A DNA stretch of 64,000 bases, from NCBI GenBank assembly GCA_025667525.1, contig CM046882.1, positions 522,810,618-522,874,617 on the forward strand, given 5' to 3'. Under the pieces are notes generated by a model. It was not told where the DNA came from. It was given only the letters and a program-made list of their open reading frames with translations, and did not search any database. This document shows, one piece after another, positions 20,700 to 33,341 of the stretch (position 1 is the first letter of the stretch; each line of letters starts with the position of its first letter). The DNA is from Glebionis coronaria. Taxonomy: Eukaryota > Streptophyta > Magnoliopsida > Asterales > Asteraceae. The position numbers were made by a program, and so were the translations under genes.

Positions 20700-21408
20700 A
20701 AGAAAGCAAAAAGCACCATCTCGACTTATGTAATAAATTACGACACAAAAAAACATTTCATGTGTATAAACGAAGCTATAATAAAAAAGGGATACTTCAT
20801 ATATAAATGTATACTTTATGTAATCATGAGCCTATTAAGGACGCTCGTTTGTAAATTCTTGACATAATAGAGAACTTTTTGGTTATAAATAGCCGCTATG
20901 ATGCATCTATATCCCGAAATTAAAGGCATAACACAAGTACACTAAAAGTGTGTATACATGCAAATGAGCACAAAAGAAATACATTGGCACATGACGATGT
21001 GTCGTACATAAAAAGGTGACCACATATGTCAGCAAAAATACATATGCACGTGCAATATAAATAATATAGTAGATTCGAGTATTAAGTCTTTTTTTTTACA
21101 AATATTACATAGCGTAAATAATAACAAAAAGTACTATTACGTAGTAATCTACCGCTGACCCCATTACTATGTATAAAAAGGCATTCACTTTAAAATAAAC
21201 AATAAATTAATAAGTAACTTATATGTGCATACCATGGTATAACTAATACTAGTATTCATGTGCACATGTGTGGAAGGAAAAGCTAGACTAAACATTAGGA
21301 CTATGTTTATTCGTAACTTATACCAACCCAATCTTTTGTTAAAATATTATTTTTTTACTCCTCCACCTATACAACTTGTATATATAACCAATCTTAACTT
21401 TTTTACCA
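20700..21408. other. non-coding AT-rich stretch, probably Tat 3' end and flank
   Basis: Nothing coding seen. There may be a degraded 3' LTR here, but I found no second copy to compare. Confidence 0.4.
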
Positions 21409-21417
21409 TTTATCCAC

Positions 21418-21509
21418 GGGTTAATATACACAGAAGTTACTAAAGTTTCCCCAAAGTAACGATTTTGTTACTAAAGTTTAAAACTTTACACTTAGGTTAC
21501 TTATGTATA
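21418..21509 (+). repeat. left terminal inverted repeat of the Pack-MULE
   Basis: Matches the reverse complement of 22730-22815 plus 55991-55996 with a few mismatches. Internally it holds GTTACTAAAGTT-type repeats. Confidence 0.88.
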
Positions 21510-21669
21510 CTAGTGTGGTTTGTTTGTTACTAAACATTCAGAAAAATTATCCCGCCATTACTCATAGGAGGGGTTACTGGTTAAGCAACCGGTTGCATTG
21601 ACAGGTCAGCTTTTGTGGGGCCTTTTCTCTTTTATACAGTAACTGTTAGAAATGTTTGTTGTATACAGT

Positions 21670-21677
21670 ATAAATAA
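21670..21677 (+). promoter_or_regulatory. TATA box of the captured gene fragment
   Basis: TATAAATA, about 165 bp before the ATG at 21835 and followed by a C/A-rich leader typical of plant 5' UTRs. It may have been captured together with the gene. Confidence 0.5.
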
Positions 21678-21834
21678 AGCTCCTCTTATAGCCCCTTCTC
21701 CGTAAAAACTCAATCACAACCGAAATCCATCATCAACCCAGATCGCCTCCACCAACAAATCACCCATCACCACCCTCACATAAACCTCAACGTGCTGCTG
21801 TCACCAGAGGTACGAGTATTGTATTTTCTCCATC

Positions 21835-22104
21835 ATGACTACTGTTAATGATTGGACTAGGGTAATTGGCAAAATCCAATTTCCAGAGGGGAGGAGATTG
21901 AATCATTATCATTGTCTCTCGACAGATAAGGTATCCACTTCGTTCTATATCACGAACTTCCTTGATCATATTGATGGGAAAAGCCTTTGGAAGATTTGTG
22001 AACCCTTTGGTCGTCTTGTTGACGCTTTCATTGCATTCTCATATCATACCATGATATGGCATGATAAAGTAAATACAGGACGTGCAAACTATGTAGTTCA
22101 ATAG
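21835..22104 (+). CDS. 89-aa RRM (RNA-recognition motif) fragment captured in Pack-MULE
   Basis: ATG-started and open. Reads MTTVNDWTRVIGKIQFP, then KVSTSFYITNFLDHIDGKSL (an RNP2-like beta strand, TSFYITNF) and LWKICEPFGRLVDAFIAFSY. It stops before the RNP1 strand, so only the first half of an RRM is present and RNA binding is unlikely. The wording resembles RRM proteins common in Asteraceae. It lies within the TIRs, downstream of a TATA box. It could be a captured fragment without function or a source of small RNA against the parent gene. Confidence 0.6.
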   Translation: MTTVNDWTRVIGKIQFPEGRRLNHYHCLSTDKVSTSFYITNFLDHIDGKSLWKICEPFGRLVDAFIAFSYHTMIWHDKVNTGRANYVVQ

Positions 22105-22729
22105 TTTGCATACTTGAATGGTAACTGTTGTGTTTCACGTTTAATAGCAAAGGAAGAATTATTCAGTTTATGCAAAACCCCATATTTTTAACTGTTGATT
22201 TCTGTCAAGAACATACAATAAACCTGAACTACGAATCCACATATTTGGCAAGGAAGAAAGAATCTGACCAACCTATAAATCGTGCGATTAAAACTTTTTA
22301 GGACCTCATTTTGACAAGGTCGACTTTCTTATGATGTATCCAACTTGTAACCTATTAAATTACCATACATGCCCTTCTTTTAACCGTTCAATGCAGCAAA
22401 CTGCATACTTTGTTGGTTAATTATAAACATGACTTCTCCAATAAAATAAAAGGCAATAAATGAACATAAAGCTTATAAAAAGCTTGCAAACAAGCTGAAG
22501 GTTATATATGAAGTGATAACTATGTCAATTAGTGGTGGTGGGTGGCGGCGGTGGGCGGTGGTGGATCAAATGTGGTGGCGGGATAAAAATTAGGGTTTGT
22601 TTTAGTTCGCGTTTTTGTTAATAATTGTTGACTCCAAATAGACAATGAGACTCCACGCTGGCGTCCACGTAGATTGCAACCTGTAAATACAGGTTAAAAC
22701 ATTATGGGTAACCGGAAGTTCAGGTAAAC
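22105..22729. other. non-coding interior of the Pack-MULE
   Basis: No gene seen. A G-rich GGTGG/GGCGG run lies at about 22530-22580. Confidence 0.5.
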
Positions 22730-22815
22730 TATACATGAGTAACCTAAGTGTAAGGTTTTAAACTTTAGTAACAAAATCGTTACTTTGTGAAAACTTTAGT
22801 AACCTCTGTGTATAC
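22730..22815 (-). repeat. right terminal inverted repeat of the Pack-MULE (main part)
   Basis: Inverted match to 21418-21509. Its last bases, TATAC (22811-22815), are also the left target duplication of the LTR element that begins at 22816. Confidence 0.87.
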
Positions 22816-23995
22816 TGTGAAAACTCGTATATTTTTTCTCGGTAATTAAATTATTCTTTTATTCGTACCTTTCAATTTTATAATGTTTAACCTGTTTCTT
22901 TTAATTTTTATGCGTAAATCTTGAGAATTCAAGAATTTTAATTAAATTGTATTTTAATTATTTTTCTAACAATGCAAAATAATTTACTTGGAATTATTAA
23001 ATTTTATTTTATTTGTCTATATTTATTTGAATCAATAGTTTTGATTTAAAAGCACTCGCACGTGTTTTATAAAAAGTTTACCCGATTCGATGGAACCATT
23101 ACCGATGGCTATTTCGACTCTAAGAAGTCAAAATAATTATGATTCCATAAATATCATCGTTATGACATAGAAATATTTTTATTGTCGTTGTTTTAATTTC
23201 GCGTTTTACGAGCATTTCTTTGTAATTTACGTCAAACTTTTAGGCGTCATTCGTTTATTCGAGGTGTTAACCCTTATTATATTATAAATCCCATTTATTT
23301 ATCAAAATATAAACGTGATCCAATTATTAATGTCTTTATTTCATATTGAGAGTTTATTTTTTGTGTTTTACGTGTAGCTTTCAAATCACGTAACTTTTAA
23401 AATATTGGGATTCGATAATACCTGCTTTATTTCATTATAAAGATTTAGCTACAAATCCTCTCCTATTTATTTTAATGTGGCGTTATATTAAAGTTTACAA
23501 GACAAATGTGTCTTGTAAATTGACACTAGTACACGTGTGACTTCAACCTTGCATATTCTTACATATTGCCAACGAATACATCTCATAACTAGCAACAAGA
23601 TATCTTGACTTTCCTAATTTTTATCATGTCAAAACCATAAGCCACAATATCACTCTCAATGTCATCTTTTCTTAAATATATGGATCATAAATTCAAGGTT
23701 TAAGGGTTCTAGTAGGAACTCTTCATTTAATTCTTCTATAAGATCATCAACACAATCATCTATCTTGGAGATTTTGGGCCTGATTTCAATTGATAATTAG
23801 TTGACTAATAATCATGGGTTTGAATCTATTTGGATGTATGGGTTGTAATCCTTTGATCAATTATTGGTGTTCTTGAATCCCTCATCTCTATTGTAAGTAA
23901 TTTTATTGTTTTTTGATTTTTTTTTATTTTTTTTATATTCTTATTATAAAATCATCCATGGATATTAATTTTATGAACATATTCATGTTTATATA
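22816..23995 (+). repeat. 5' LTR of LARD-like element, piece 1
   Basis: Aligns with 52753 to about 53935 at roughly 95-96% identity in the portion compared. It ends at ...TTTATATA where the Helitron enters. Confidence 0.9.
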
Positions 23996-24302
23996 TCTAT
24001 TATATCTAAAGATTCAGTCCATTCATTGAATGGGCAGTAATGATGCTATTTTGTTCTACTGTTTTATGCTTCAAAACCCTCTAACGAAACCTAAAGCATA
24101 CAAACGGTTTACGGTTTGCTGAAGTCATTACTCCAGCATCATATGAAGAGATACAAACGATTTGCAGTTATCAAATCATTACTCCAGCATCATATGAATA
24201 GTTGTTGGAGTTACATCGTTTATCAATTGTATAAATTGAATACAAAACGGCCAAAAAATAATACATCTTCGGTTTCTTTGATCTTTTGATAGCTATTCCA
24301 TT

Positions 24303-26790
24303 ATGTCGAAAAAGGCCATTGAGGGAATATCCATGGATGCTAAACAGCCCAATGCTGAATTGAAAACCTTGTGTTGAGATAAAGAAAATTGTTGGTGAGC
24401 CCAATGATGGTGGCGTAAGCAAAGCTGTTGGTGAGTCCAGTAATGGTGCTCAGCCTACAAAGGAGTTGTTCTTGGATGATCTTTCTATTGATGTTACAGG
24501 CACAATTATAGTGATGTTGTGTAGAATGTGGGATGTGACTACTACTATGAATCATTATTTAAGCACTGATTTTGTTGTTTCTGATGCAAAGGTATATTAA
24601 TGCATTTTTATATGTTGTAGAGTATATTTAATGTGTAGATGATATGAAATCTTACCAATTGTGATTGTAGGGTCGTGCAATGCATTGCAGCGCTAAATCA
24701 ACCGTAGCACACAATTTCCTAAAGTTAAAAGAAGGGGTTGTTTATTCAATAAAAGATTTTGTCGTAAAGAAGAATAAGGATAGTTACCGTATATTCAAAG
24801 ATCACGAGTTTATGCTTGAATTTGATGGGTCAACATTGATAAGAAGGTCTTCTGTTAAGGTCGTTGGCTTTGTGAGGCATCCTTTTCAGTTAGAAGAACT
24901 CTGCAACTTGGAGCCTACAGATGGGAAATACTTGATGGGTAATATTTTTTTCATATGTTTTTTAATTATAACTTTTATTCTGCTTTTATTCATGTGTTAG
25001 TTTGTTAATTCCAGATGTTGCTGGATATGTCACAAATGTTGGCAGAACTAACCATTTGAAGAAAGGATCAAAAAATCTTGACTTTTACATTTCTGATGGA
25101 AGGTTAGCATAACTTTCTCTATTTGTAACTATTTTTCGTGTTATTTAGACTATAATCAAAATTGCTTTTATTGAAACAGGAACTTACAGATACGTGTGAC
25201 ACTCTAGGGAAACCTTGGTGATACTCTGATAGAGAAGAAGACGAAACATTTTGGACTGTTTCCAATTGTCGTGACTTCAGTTAGTGCTAAAATATATAAT
25301 AGTAAGCAAGTATTTATTTTTCCTAATATATTACCTATTTTCAAATTATTGCAAACGTGCTTAGATTTTTTTAATTTACCTTTTAGATAAGCTACAACTA
25401 TCAAGCAGCTCCTCCACGCTTTTGTTAGATGATCTTCAGATTCCTGTTTTAAGAGATCTAAAAAGTCAAATTCGGTAATTAGGCATGGAATAACTATTTT
25501 CATGTATAGACTATTGCATGTATCGCATAAAGCCTAATAATATGCTATAATTTTTATTTGTGTTGCAGTGATGATGAAGAAGGGTTGGGCCAGGAAATTA
25601 TGTATGTTGATCCCTCCCAGCCTAGACATGGAACTTTAGAGAATCTATTGATATGGGCGCGCAACAAAAGAAATGATGTATATTTCTTCCTATTAATTTT
25701 TATTTATATTTAGATCATAATTAATAATAAAATTCCCTTGCTTTCATTACAGACTGCAACCTTCCACTGCCGGGTCAGGATTGATAATATTAGGACAAGG
25801 AAAGGGTGGAACTTCCCTTCCTGCGGTAGTGACACTTGCAAGAAGGGTATAACTCGCAAGTATGGAGGATTTTGGTGTGAGGCATGTTGCAAAGCTGTAG
25901 AGTGTCCAGTTCTAAGGTAAGTATTAGTTTAAGAATGAATTATCTTGCGACCTTAAAGAAGTTGTTAAATAAAATTGACTATGCATAAATCATTTGTAGG
26001 TACCGACTTAAATTAGATGTATCTGACAAGACATCGGCTACAGTGATTGTATTTTTTGATGAGGTTGCTAATCTATTGGTCAAGTGTATCGCTGAATCAA
26101 TATGTGACTTTGAAAATGAGGTATCATGATATTGTTTAATCTATAATTCATTGAAGTATAGTATAATACTTACTTCTATATACAGGAGGGCAATGGTGAT
26201 CAGAACTTGCCCAGAGCTTTATTGAATATCATTGGCGGTATTTACACTCTGGAGCTTAAAACTCATTCTTACTTTGAACATGGTAATTATGAAAGTTTTA
26301 CATGTTGTAAGATTATTCATGACGAGGTCGTGGATAATGCTGAAACTTCAGCTACTAATGATGCTCCCTCTAATGCTCCTTCTCCTTCTAAGAATGTTAA
26401 GTCTCCAAAGTTGAAGAGATTGGCAAACCAACTATCTGTATCTACACCTGCCAAAAAATCATAGAAAAAAAGCTAAAAGGTTCCATATAAAGGAATTTTA
26501 CAATAATTACAATATCAGGTGCCAGAATTATTATTCACATGTTACGCTTCTTTCTATTGTTACAGCATTCAACTCGATGATACAGATGATGAAGTCACAT
26601 CCATTTGTGATGAAAATGAGGATGCTGATAATGCTGACTCTCTTGCCAAATCTGTTCAATTACCAAATCAAAGGCGAAGGTTTATCTGAAAAGTCCTTTC
26701 GGATATTTTGACACTAACTTTGTATTTTACTAATTTAATTTTCTCTATTACTCTTTCAGGAAAATGGTCTATGATTCAGAGTCTGGATAG
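24303..26790 (+). pseudogene. RPA1-like (replication protein A large subunit) gene of the Helitron, about 10 exons, broken
   Basis: Single-stranded DNA-binding OB-fold protein carried by many plant Helitrons. Exons read from the sequence: 24303-24591, 24671-24938, 25015-25102, 25180-25301, 25387-25474, 25569-25677, 25753-25916, 26000-26120, 26186-about 26482, 26566-about 26690, 26760-26790, all with GT-AG borders. OB-fold segments include YLSTDFVVSDAKGRAMHCSA, DVAGYVTNVGRTNHLKKGSK and DTLIEKKTKHFGLFPIV. The C-terminal zinc domain is WNFPSCGSDTC...FWCEACC with CPVLRYRLKL after it. Lesions: TGA stops and a frameshift in exon 1, a TAG at a Trp position in exon 4 (VTL*GNLGDT), and a TAG at 26462. 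Identity as RPA1-like is secure; the splice sites are my reading. Confidence 0.85.
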
Positions 26791-26974
26791 ATACTCTTAT
26801 TTGTTACAAGAATGAAACAATGGAAGAAGCTTTTTAAGGATGAGCTTTAGTGAAATAAAACAGAAACATGAAATACATTTTGGTTTTTATTTGTTTTTAA
26901 GAATTTGAGATATTGTTTGTTTTTTGGAACTATATTTGTTTTTTGTTTGATTTTTGTATGATCATAATCTTTAT

Positions 26975-27425
26975 TATCGTGCAATATATCTTGAGGATTT
27001 TTATTGCATCAGCAAAAACTCAATAAGGTTAATCTCCAAAATCCTTTTTCATAAATTTATTTTATGAAAAATGATCTATCACTTGAAGTAGATGCTATCA
27101 ACTATTTATTTATGAGTGTGAGTTATTATTAACGTTGAAACTGTCGTGCAATATAACTCGAGGAATTTTATTGCATCAGCAAAAACTTAAGAAGGTTAAA
27201 CTCAAAAATCCTTTTTCATATTTTGATTCTATTTTATAATTAACTAATTTATTTAAGTCTATTATTCTTTCATGAAAATGATCTATACCTCCAAGTGAAA
27301 TAGATGTTGTTCTTTATTTCAAAGATGAAACCATGAAAGAAATTTGTGAGAGATGAGCTTTAGGGATCTATCACTTGAAGTAGATGCTATCAATTATTTA
27401 TTTATGAGTTTGATTTTTGTATTAT
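26975..27425 (+). repeat. duplicated 3' flank of the RPA-like gene
   Basis: The block GTGCAATATA...TTTATTGCATCAGCAAAAAC is present near 26979 and 27140. A following block with ATCTATCACTTGAAGTAGATGC is present near 27070 and 27368. A degenerate copy of the last coding segment (...GATGAGCTTTAG) is near 26840 and 27350. These look like local tandem duplications of the gene end. Confidence 0.65.
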
Positions 27426-27429
27426 CCTC

Positions 27430-28330
27430 ATGGTCATGTAATGATTTACCATTATCTTATTTATGTATCTTCCTAATTACTTTACCATTCAATAAAATTA
27501 ATATTCGTTAAGATGTATTTAAATCTGCAGTTCCATATTCTCAACATCTTAAATCTACAGTTTCATATTCTTAATATTAATTTTAGTATTGTAACTCTAC
27601 TATCATTGAATTAATATATATACAAGTTGTCATTCTTACCTTAGCATATTATCTAAGCATGTCAACACAAACACCTAATTCACACAGCAAAGACACCAAG
27701 GATCAAAGCTTAGCAGGAGTTACAAAAACTATTAACAATTGATGAAAATGTTGCACCAGTTGGATGAAGAATCATATTGCCTTCAAGCATGAAAAGCAAA
27801 GACACATATGAGTCGCTTATCAACGACTCAGCTATTCGCAAGCGTCGGAAGCTCAACATAGAACACCCAACAACTTCATAGACTATAATCAAAACTGAAT
27901 TAACTAAGAAAAGGCCATCAGCATTAAGCTGCTATGTTACCCATTTTCCAATTTGAATAAAAGATGTTTGTTTCAATCATGTTTAGTTTGTTTCTTTTAT
28001 TATTTGCATATGTTTATATTCTTATGACTGCAAAAAACAGCATCTGGCAACTATTAGGTAAATAAAGCTTTAAATTAAGTTTGTTGAATTAATAATCTTA
28101 TAAATAAAGCTTTAATTTTCACAATAAATATGATAATTCAGTTAAATAATTCCAAAGGTCAAGTATTGAATAGATTGAATTACAAAATGCAGTTTTTAAA
28201 ACTCAAACATCATGTTCATGTAAATCATTTTATAATTCTGAAATCACTATGAATGAAGGTATGTTTAAATTTATTCATTTCATTTATTTAGTTTTTGAAT
28301 TTACATAAAATTCAGTTTATGTTAATCAAA
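27430..28330. other. AT-rich spacer between RPA-like and RepHel genes
   Basis: No gene seen. It may contain untranslated sequence or the promoter of the RepHel gene. Confidence 0.4.
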
Positions 28331-28332
28331 CA

Positions 28333-31300
28333 GGAAGACAACCTAACACTAGTTATATTCCATCTTTATCAAACATGCTTAATAATTTCATTACAATTCA
28401 ATCGAAAACAACTGTCATGCACGATGGAACCGTGCAGAATTACTGTGGTCTGACATTAACAAACAATCCTATTCAAGAAGGAGGTAACGGAAGGAATTCA
28501 TTTTTGTATTCGATACTATAATGATTTACATGTACTATAATGCATAAATGTAACCAGGAACCAATCCTAATGTAAGGCAGATGCATATAGGAACTCATTC
28601 TACGTACAATAAATCCTTAACAATAGCAGGTAATTTATTTAGCTATATATTTTCCTTTAAAAAAAACAATAAATTTTTTTTACCTTTATTCAATTATATA
28701 TTCAATACTTGTTTCCAGGAACCTCCCGTCATCGAACACCTAGAAGGGTACCAAAAAAAGCTGGGTTAACATCTAAAGGTAATATTTATGTATGTTACAA
28801 TTTCAAATAGAAAATCCATTTATAATTGAAATAACAGTCTAACCTTAAACATAACATCAACCAGGAGTTCCCGTATCCTACAATAACCTTGAACCTCCTT
28901 CCTATCAATGACGGAACTGTCATGCAAGAATGTGGTATGAAGAAAGAAATAATAAAAGTCATAGAGCTGTCAATCCAACATTTTCTTTATGTTGTCAAGA
29001 GGGAAAAATACTCTTACCCAAATTCAAAGCAACACCACCGCCTTTAGACTACCTCCTTGACTTTGCTAATTCTGCTACATCAAAATTTAGAGAACAAATT
29101 AGGATTTATAATGGCATGTTCTGCTTTACATCATTTGGAGCTAGAATAGAACATGCAATAAATAATGGAAGGGGGTTGTATACATTTAGGATAAATGGGC
29201 AAAATTATCATCGTATTGGTTCTCTACTTCCGCAAGAAGGCCACCAGCCAAGATATGCACAACTTTATTTTTATGATACCCAAAATGAAGCCAAGAACCG
29301 GATGTCTGTTTTTCTAAACAACGAGACAGGAGATGAAGTGAATGCAACAATTGTAGCAGACTTGATATCCATGTTGGATAGATTTAGTCCTATTGCAAAA
29401 GCCTTCCGAATGGCACGGGATTGGTGCCATTCACATCAATCTGTCAATTTTGAATTACACCTTCTTACTGACCGAAAATCTACAAAGCAATATAACGCCC
29501 CAACTGTTTCTGAAGTATCAGCGTTGATCACAAATGATTTTGGGGATGGTGAGCCTATTAGGGATATTGTTATCAATAGTAAACGCGAGGGCCCCAAAAG
29601 AATCTCAGAGTTACATCCATCCTACATGGCACTACAATATCCACTATTATTTCCTTACGGTGAAGATGGATTTCATGAGAAGATTCATTACTATAACAAC
29701 AAGGGTGCACGGAAAACAAACAGAGGGTTTGTGACAATGAAAGAATACTATGCATACAGTATTCAACAGCGTGCTAACCAAGGCAATACTTTGCTGAAAG
29801 GCGGGCGCCTTTTTCAACAATACTTGGTTGATGCTTTTACTGCTGTTGAGGAACAAAGACTCAAATGGTCGAGAAATAATCAAGATACCCTACGAGTTGA
29901 TCTCTATCACAATTTGAATGATGCCGTTACAAGAGGAGACACGAATGCAGCCGGATTTGGAAGAAGAATAGTTTTGCCCTCAAGTTTCACGGGAGGCCCA
30001 AGATATATGATGCAAAATTATCAAGATGCGATGGCCTTATGCCGAACATATGGCAATACTGATCTATTTATAACTTTTACATCAAGTCCTAAATGGTCAG
30101 AGATTGCAGAAATGTTGGCTGATATTCCTGGCCAAAGAGCACACGATCGACCGGAAATTAGAACTCGAGTTTTTAAAATGAAACTCATGGAAATGTTAGA
30201 GGATCTGACGAAAAAAGAAATTTTTGGCAAACAGGTGCAGGTAATATTTTACTTCAAATTTTCAATCAGTATGATACTGTTGTGATAATTACTAAATTTT
30301 GCTAATATATTGCAGTTGTTTATGTCATTGAGTTTCAAAAGAGAGGACTACCGCACGCACATATACTGCTATGGCTTGCAGAAGAATGTAAATGCAAAAC
30401 GGCAAGTCAACTTGATGATATCATATCAGCTGAAATGCCATGCCCAAAACAAGATCCAGATGGATACAAAGCTGTCACAAATTTTATGCTGCATGGTCCG
30501 TGTGGTAAAGGTACAACATGCAACATTGAGGGAAAGTGTTCAAAACGATACCCAAAGCAATTTAATGCAGAAACAATACTTGATGATGATGGTTACCCAG
30601 TATACCGTTGAAGGGATTCAAAAGTTACTATTGTCAAAGGGAAAGTCACATACACAAACAAAAATGTGGTGCCTCACAATCGATATCTTCTGCTCAAATA
30701 TCAGGCCCACATCGATGTTAAATGGTGTAACAGGTCAAAAGCAATTAAGTATTTATTCAAATACTTAAACAAAGGACCAGATCGTGCTACAATTGTTTTT
30801 CAAGAGAACGTTCAACGCAATGGTGAGGGGGAACCAGATCAGGTAATGGTAGTTGATGAAATAAAAAATTATTCGAGTTGTCGATATTTAGCTCCATGTG
30901 AAGTTGTATGGCGTCTATTCTCTTTTGATATTCACTATTCTTACCCATCAGTAATGAAACTGAATTTTCATCTACCAGAGCAAAATGCAATAACATTGTG
31001 TGACTCTCAGAATTTACCAGCACTACTTCAACGAGAGGAAATTAAAACACCCATGTTCACAGAATGGATTGAATTAAACAAACGAGATAAGAATGCTCAA
31101 AAGCTGACGTATGCTGAAATTCCAGAACACTATGTTTGGCATGAACGGGAGAGAATTTGGAAACCTCGAAAGCAAAAAAAATGCATAGGCAGAATCTACT
31201 TATCAAACCCAGCATCAGGAGAACGTTACTATCTCAGAGTGTTATTGAATGTTGTCAGAGGTCCTAAAACGTTTAAAAAATGATGACAGTTCACAAGACA

Positions 31301-33341
31301 TTATATTCAACGTTCAAAGAAGCGTGTTTTGCATATGGCCTTCTTAATGATGATAAGGAGTGGACAAATGCTATACACGAGGCTCGATTATGGGCATTAG
31401 CACCACAACTACGGGATTTATTTGTTACAATATTACTTTTTTGTGATGTGAGCAGGCCTGTCAAGTTTTGGGAGGAGAATTGGGAAACATTGTCAGAAGA
31501 TATTTTGTTTATCAAACGAAATCTTTACAGATATCCTGATCTTCAGCTCTCGGAAGAACAAATTAAGAATTACTGTTTAGTGGAGATTGAATCCCTGCTT
31601 AATCGAAATGGCCGATCATTAGCAGATTTCCAGGATATGCCGCGTCCGAATACAAGTTTGCTAACAACTATGGATAACAAATTGATTAGAGAAGTAATGA
31701 ATTTTAATATGAAGGAAAGCAAAGTAGAGCATGATAAGCTTCATTCTCAATTAAATCCAGAACAAAGGGCCATCTATGACGACGTTATTGATTCTATAAG
31801 TAGAGAGAAGGGACAATTTTACTTTGTGTATGGACCTGGAGGAACAGGGAAGACTTTTTTATACATAACACTCATATCAAGGTTACGATCAGAACATAAA
31901 ATTGTCCTTGCTATTGCTTCTTCAGGTATCTAAGTCCTATTCTTTTAATAAAATACTTTATACTACTTAAATGATAAATATCTATCGTGTTTTTTTGTAT
32001 GAAACTCAAAAGCAATATGAGCTTTTAAATTGACTCAGAGATTGCTTCGTTGCTCCTACCAGGCGGGAGAACAGCTCACAGCAGGTTCGTGATACCACTT
32101 GAATTAATGGAAAATAACACATGTGGTATCAAACAAAACACGCATTTGGCAGAATTAATGAAGTCTGTGGAGTTGATTATTTGGGATGAAGCGCCTATGA
32201 CTCAAAAGTATGCATTTGAGCATTAGACAAGACACTGAAGGATATATTGGGGTTTCAAAATGAAGGAAAAAGAAATAAAATGTTTGGAGGAATAACAGTT
32301 TTATTAGGAGGTGATTTTAGGCAAATTTTACCCGTTATACCGAAAGCAAAAAGGCCTGAAGTAGTTCAATCATGCATAAACCAGTCATTTTTATGGAATT
32401 CTTGCAAAGTGTTTACTTTTACACGCATTATGCGAGTAAATGAATATACCTCATCAGGCGAGATAGATAGAAGCAAACAACAATTCAATAAATGGGTTTT
32501 AGATGTAGGTGACGGGATTTTGCCAACCAAAAAAAAATAAGCAAAAAAAGAAGGAACGTGGATAGAAATTCCAGAAGAATTCATTATCCAAGCTTGCAAT
32601 TCTCCTTTGGAACAGATTGTTAATCAATCTTATCCTAATTTTGAAGCTAGGAAAAATGATGAACACTATCTAAGAGAACGTTCAATTCTAACGCCTCGAA
32701 ATGATGATGCTGACGAGATAAACAACTATATGTATAAAAAGCTGCCAAGTGAGAGTGTTACTTATAATAGTGCTGATGAAGTGTGTAAGGGATCTACAGA
32801 CACCTTAGATCAACCCCAACATTACCCCATCGAGTTTCTAAACTCTTTAAAATTCCCAGGCATGCCACCTCATGAATTAAATTTGAAAAAAGAATTGCCT
32901 ATTATGCTTTTGCGTAATGTAAATCCAAGCATGGGATTATGCATCGGAACACGATTGATCATAACTGATTTGAGTCAATTTGTCATTTGCTCCCAAATTC
33001 TTACGGGATCAAACGTGGGAGAAAGTGTTCTTATCCCAAGAATAACTCTCACATCTACGCAAACACAATGGCCATTTATCATGAAACGAAGGCAATTTCC
33101 TGTCAAGCCTTGCTATGCAATGACTATAAACAAAAGTCAAGGGCAGTCACTCAACTATGTTGGTGTTTATTTACCCAGGCCTTTTTTTAGCCATGGTCAA
33201 CTCTATGTAGCTCTATCTAGAGTAACTTCACCAAAAGGATTAAAGATTTTGATGACTGAAGATGAAGACCCTGAACTCAGAAATAGAACACGAAACATCG
33301 TTTTTAAGGAAGCTTTTAACAATCTATCCAATCTATCATAA
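28333..33341 (+). pseudogene. Helitron Rep/helicase (RepHel) gene, broken
   Basis: The Helitron transposase: an HUH endonuclease joined to a PIF1-type 5'-3' helicase. Small upstream exons (about 28333-28910) end in CHARMWYEER. A long exon at 28930-30240 holds the Helitron-like N domain (YYAYSIQQR, GRRIVLPSSFTGGPRYM, DLFITFTSSPKW). After a short intron, the HUH motif GLPHAHILLWL is at about 30345-30377 and the two-tyrosine motif YLFKY is at 30749-30763. Helicase motifs are GPGGTGKT (31832-31855), WDEAPM (32182-32199), LGGDFRQILPV, NKSQGQSL and YVALSRV near 33210. Lesions: TGA about 28911, a one-base phase error at the 30240/30316 junction, TGA about 30609, a one-base deletion about 32220, and TAA 32538. 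An intron at 31926-32038 follows ASSG. Nearly full length but inactive. Confidence 0.9.

Larger units (their letters stand above)
16058..20700 (+). mobile_element. decayed Tat/Ogre-type Ty3 retrotransposon, interrupted by the Tekay element
   Basis: Starting at the base after the Tekay 3' LTR, a gag-PR-RT-RH-aRH-INT series with many stops and frameshifts can be followed. The second, archaeal-type RNase H between RNase H and integrase is the hallmark of the Tat/Ogre group. Its 5' part must lie upstream of the Tekay element, outside the window. The 3' end and 3' LTR were not identified with confidence. Confidence 0.85.
21418..22815 (+). mobile_element. Pack-MULE-like DNA transposon (left part; last 6 bp at 55991-55996)
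   Basis: Terminal inverted repeats of about 92 bp begin GGGTTAATATACACAG at 21418 and end at 55996. The 9-bp duplication TTTATCCAC flanks it at 21409-21417 and 55997-56005, which is the Mutator-superfamily TSD length. The right terminus is split by the LTR element at 22816-55985, 11 bp before the true end when the 5-bp duplication is counted once. The original element was about 1.4 kb. It has no transposase and carries an RRM gene fragment with its own TATA box, so it fits a gene-capturing Pack-MULE. Confidence 0.85.
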
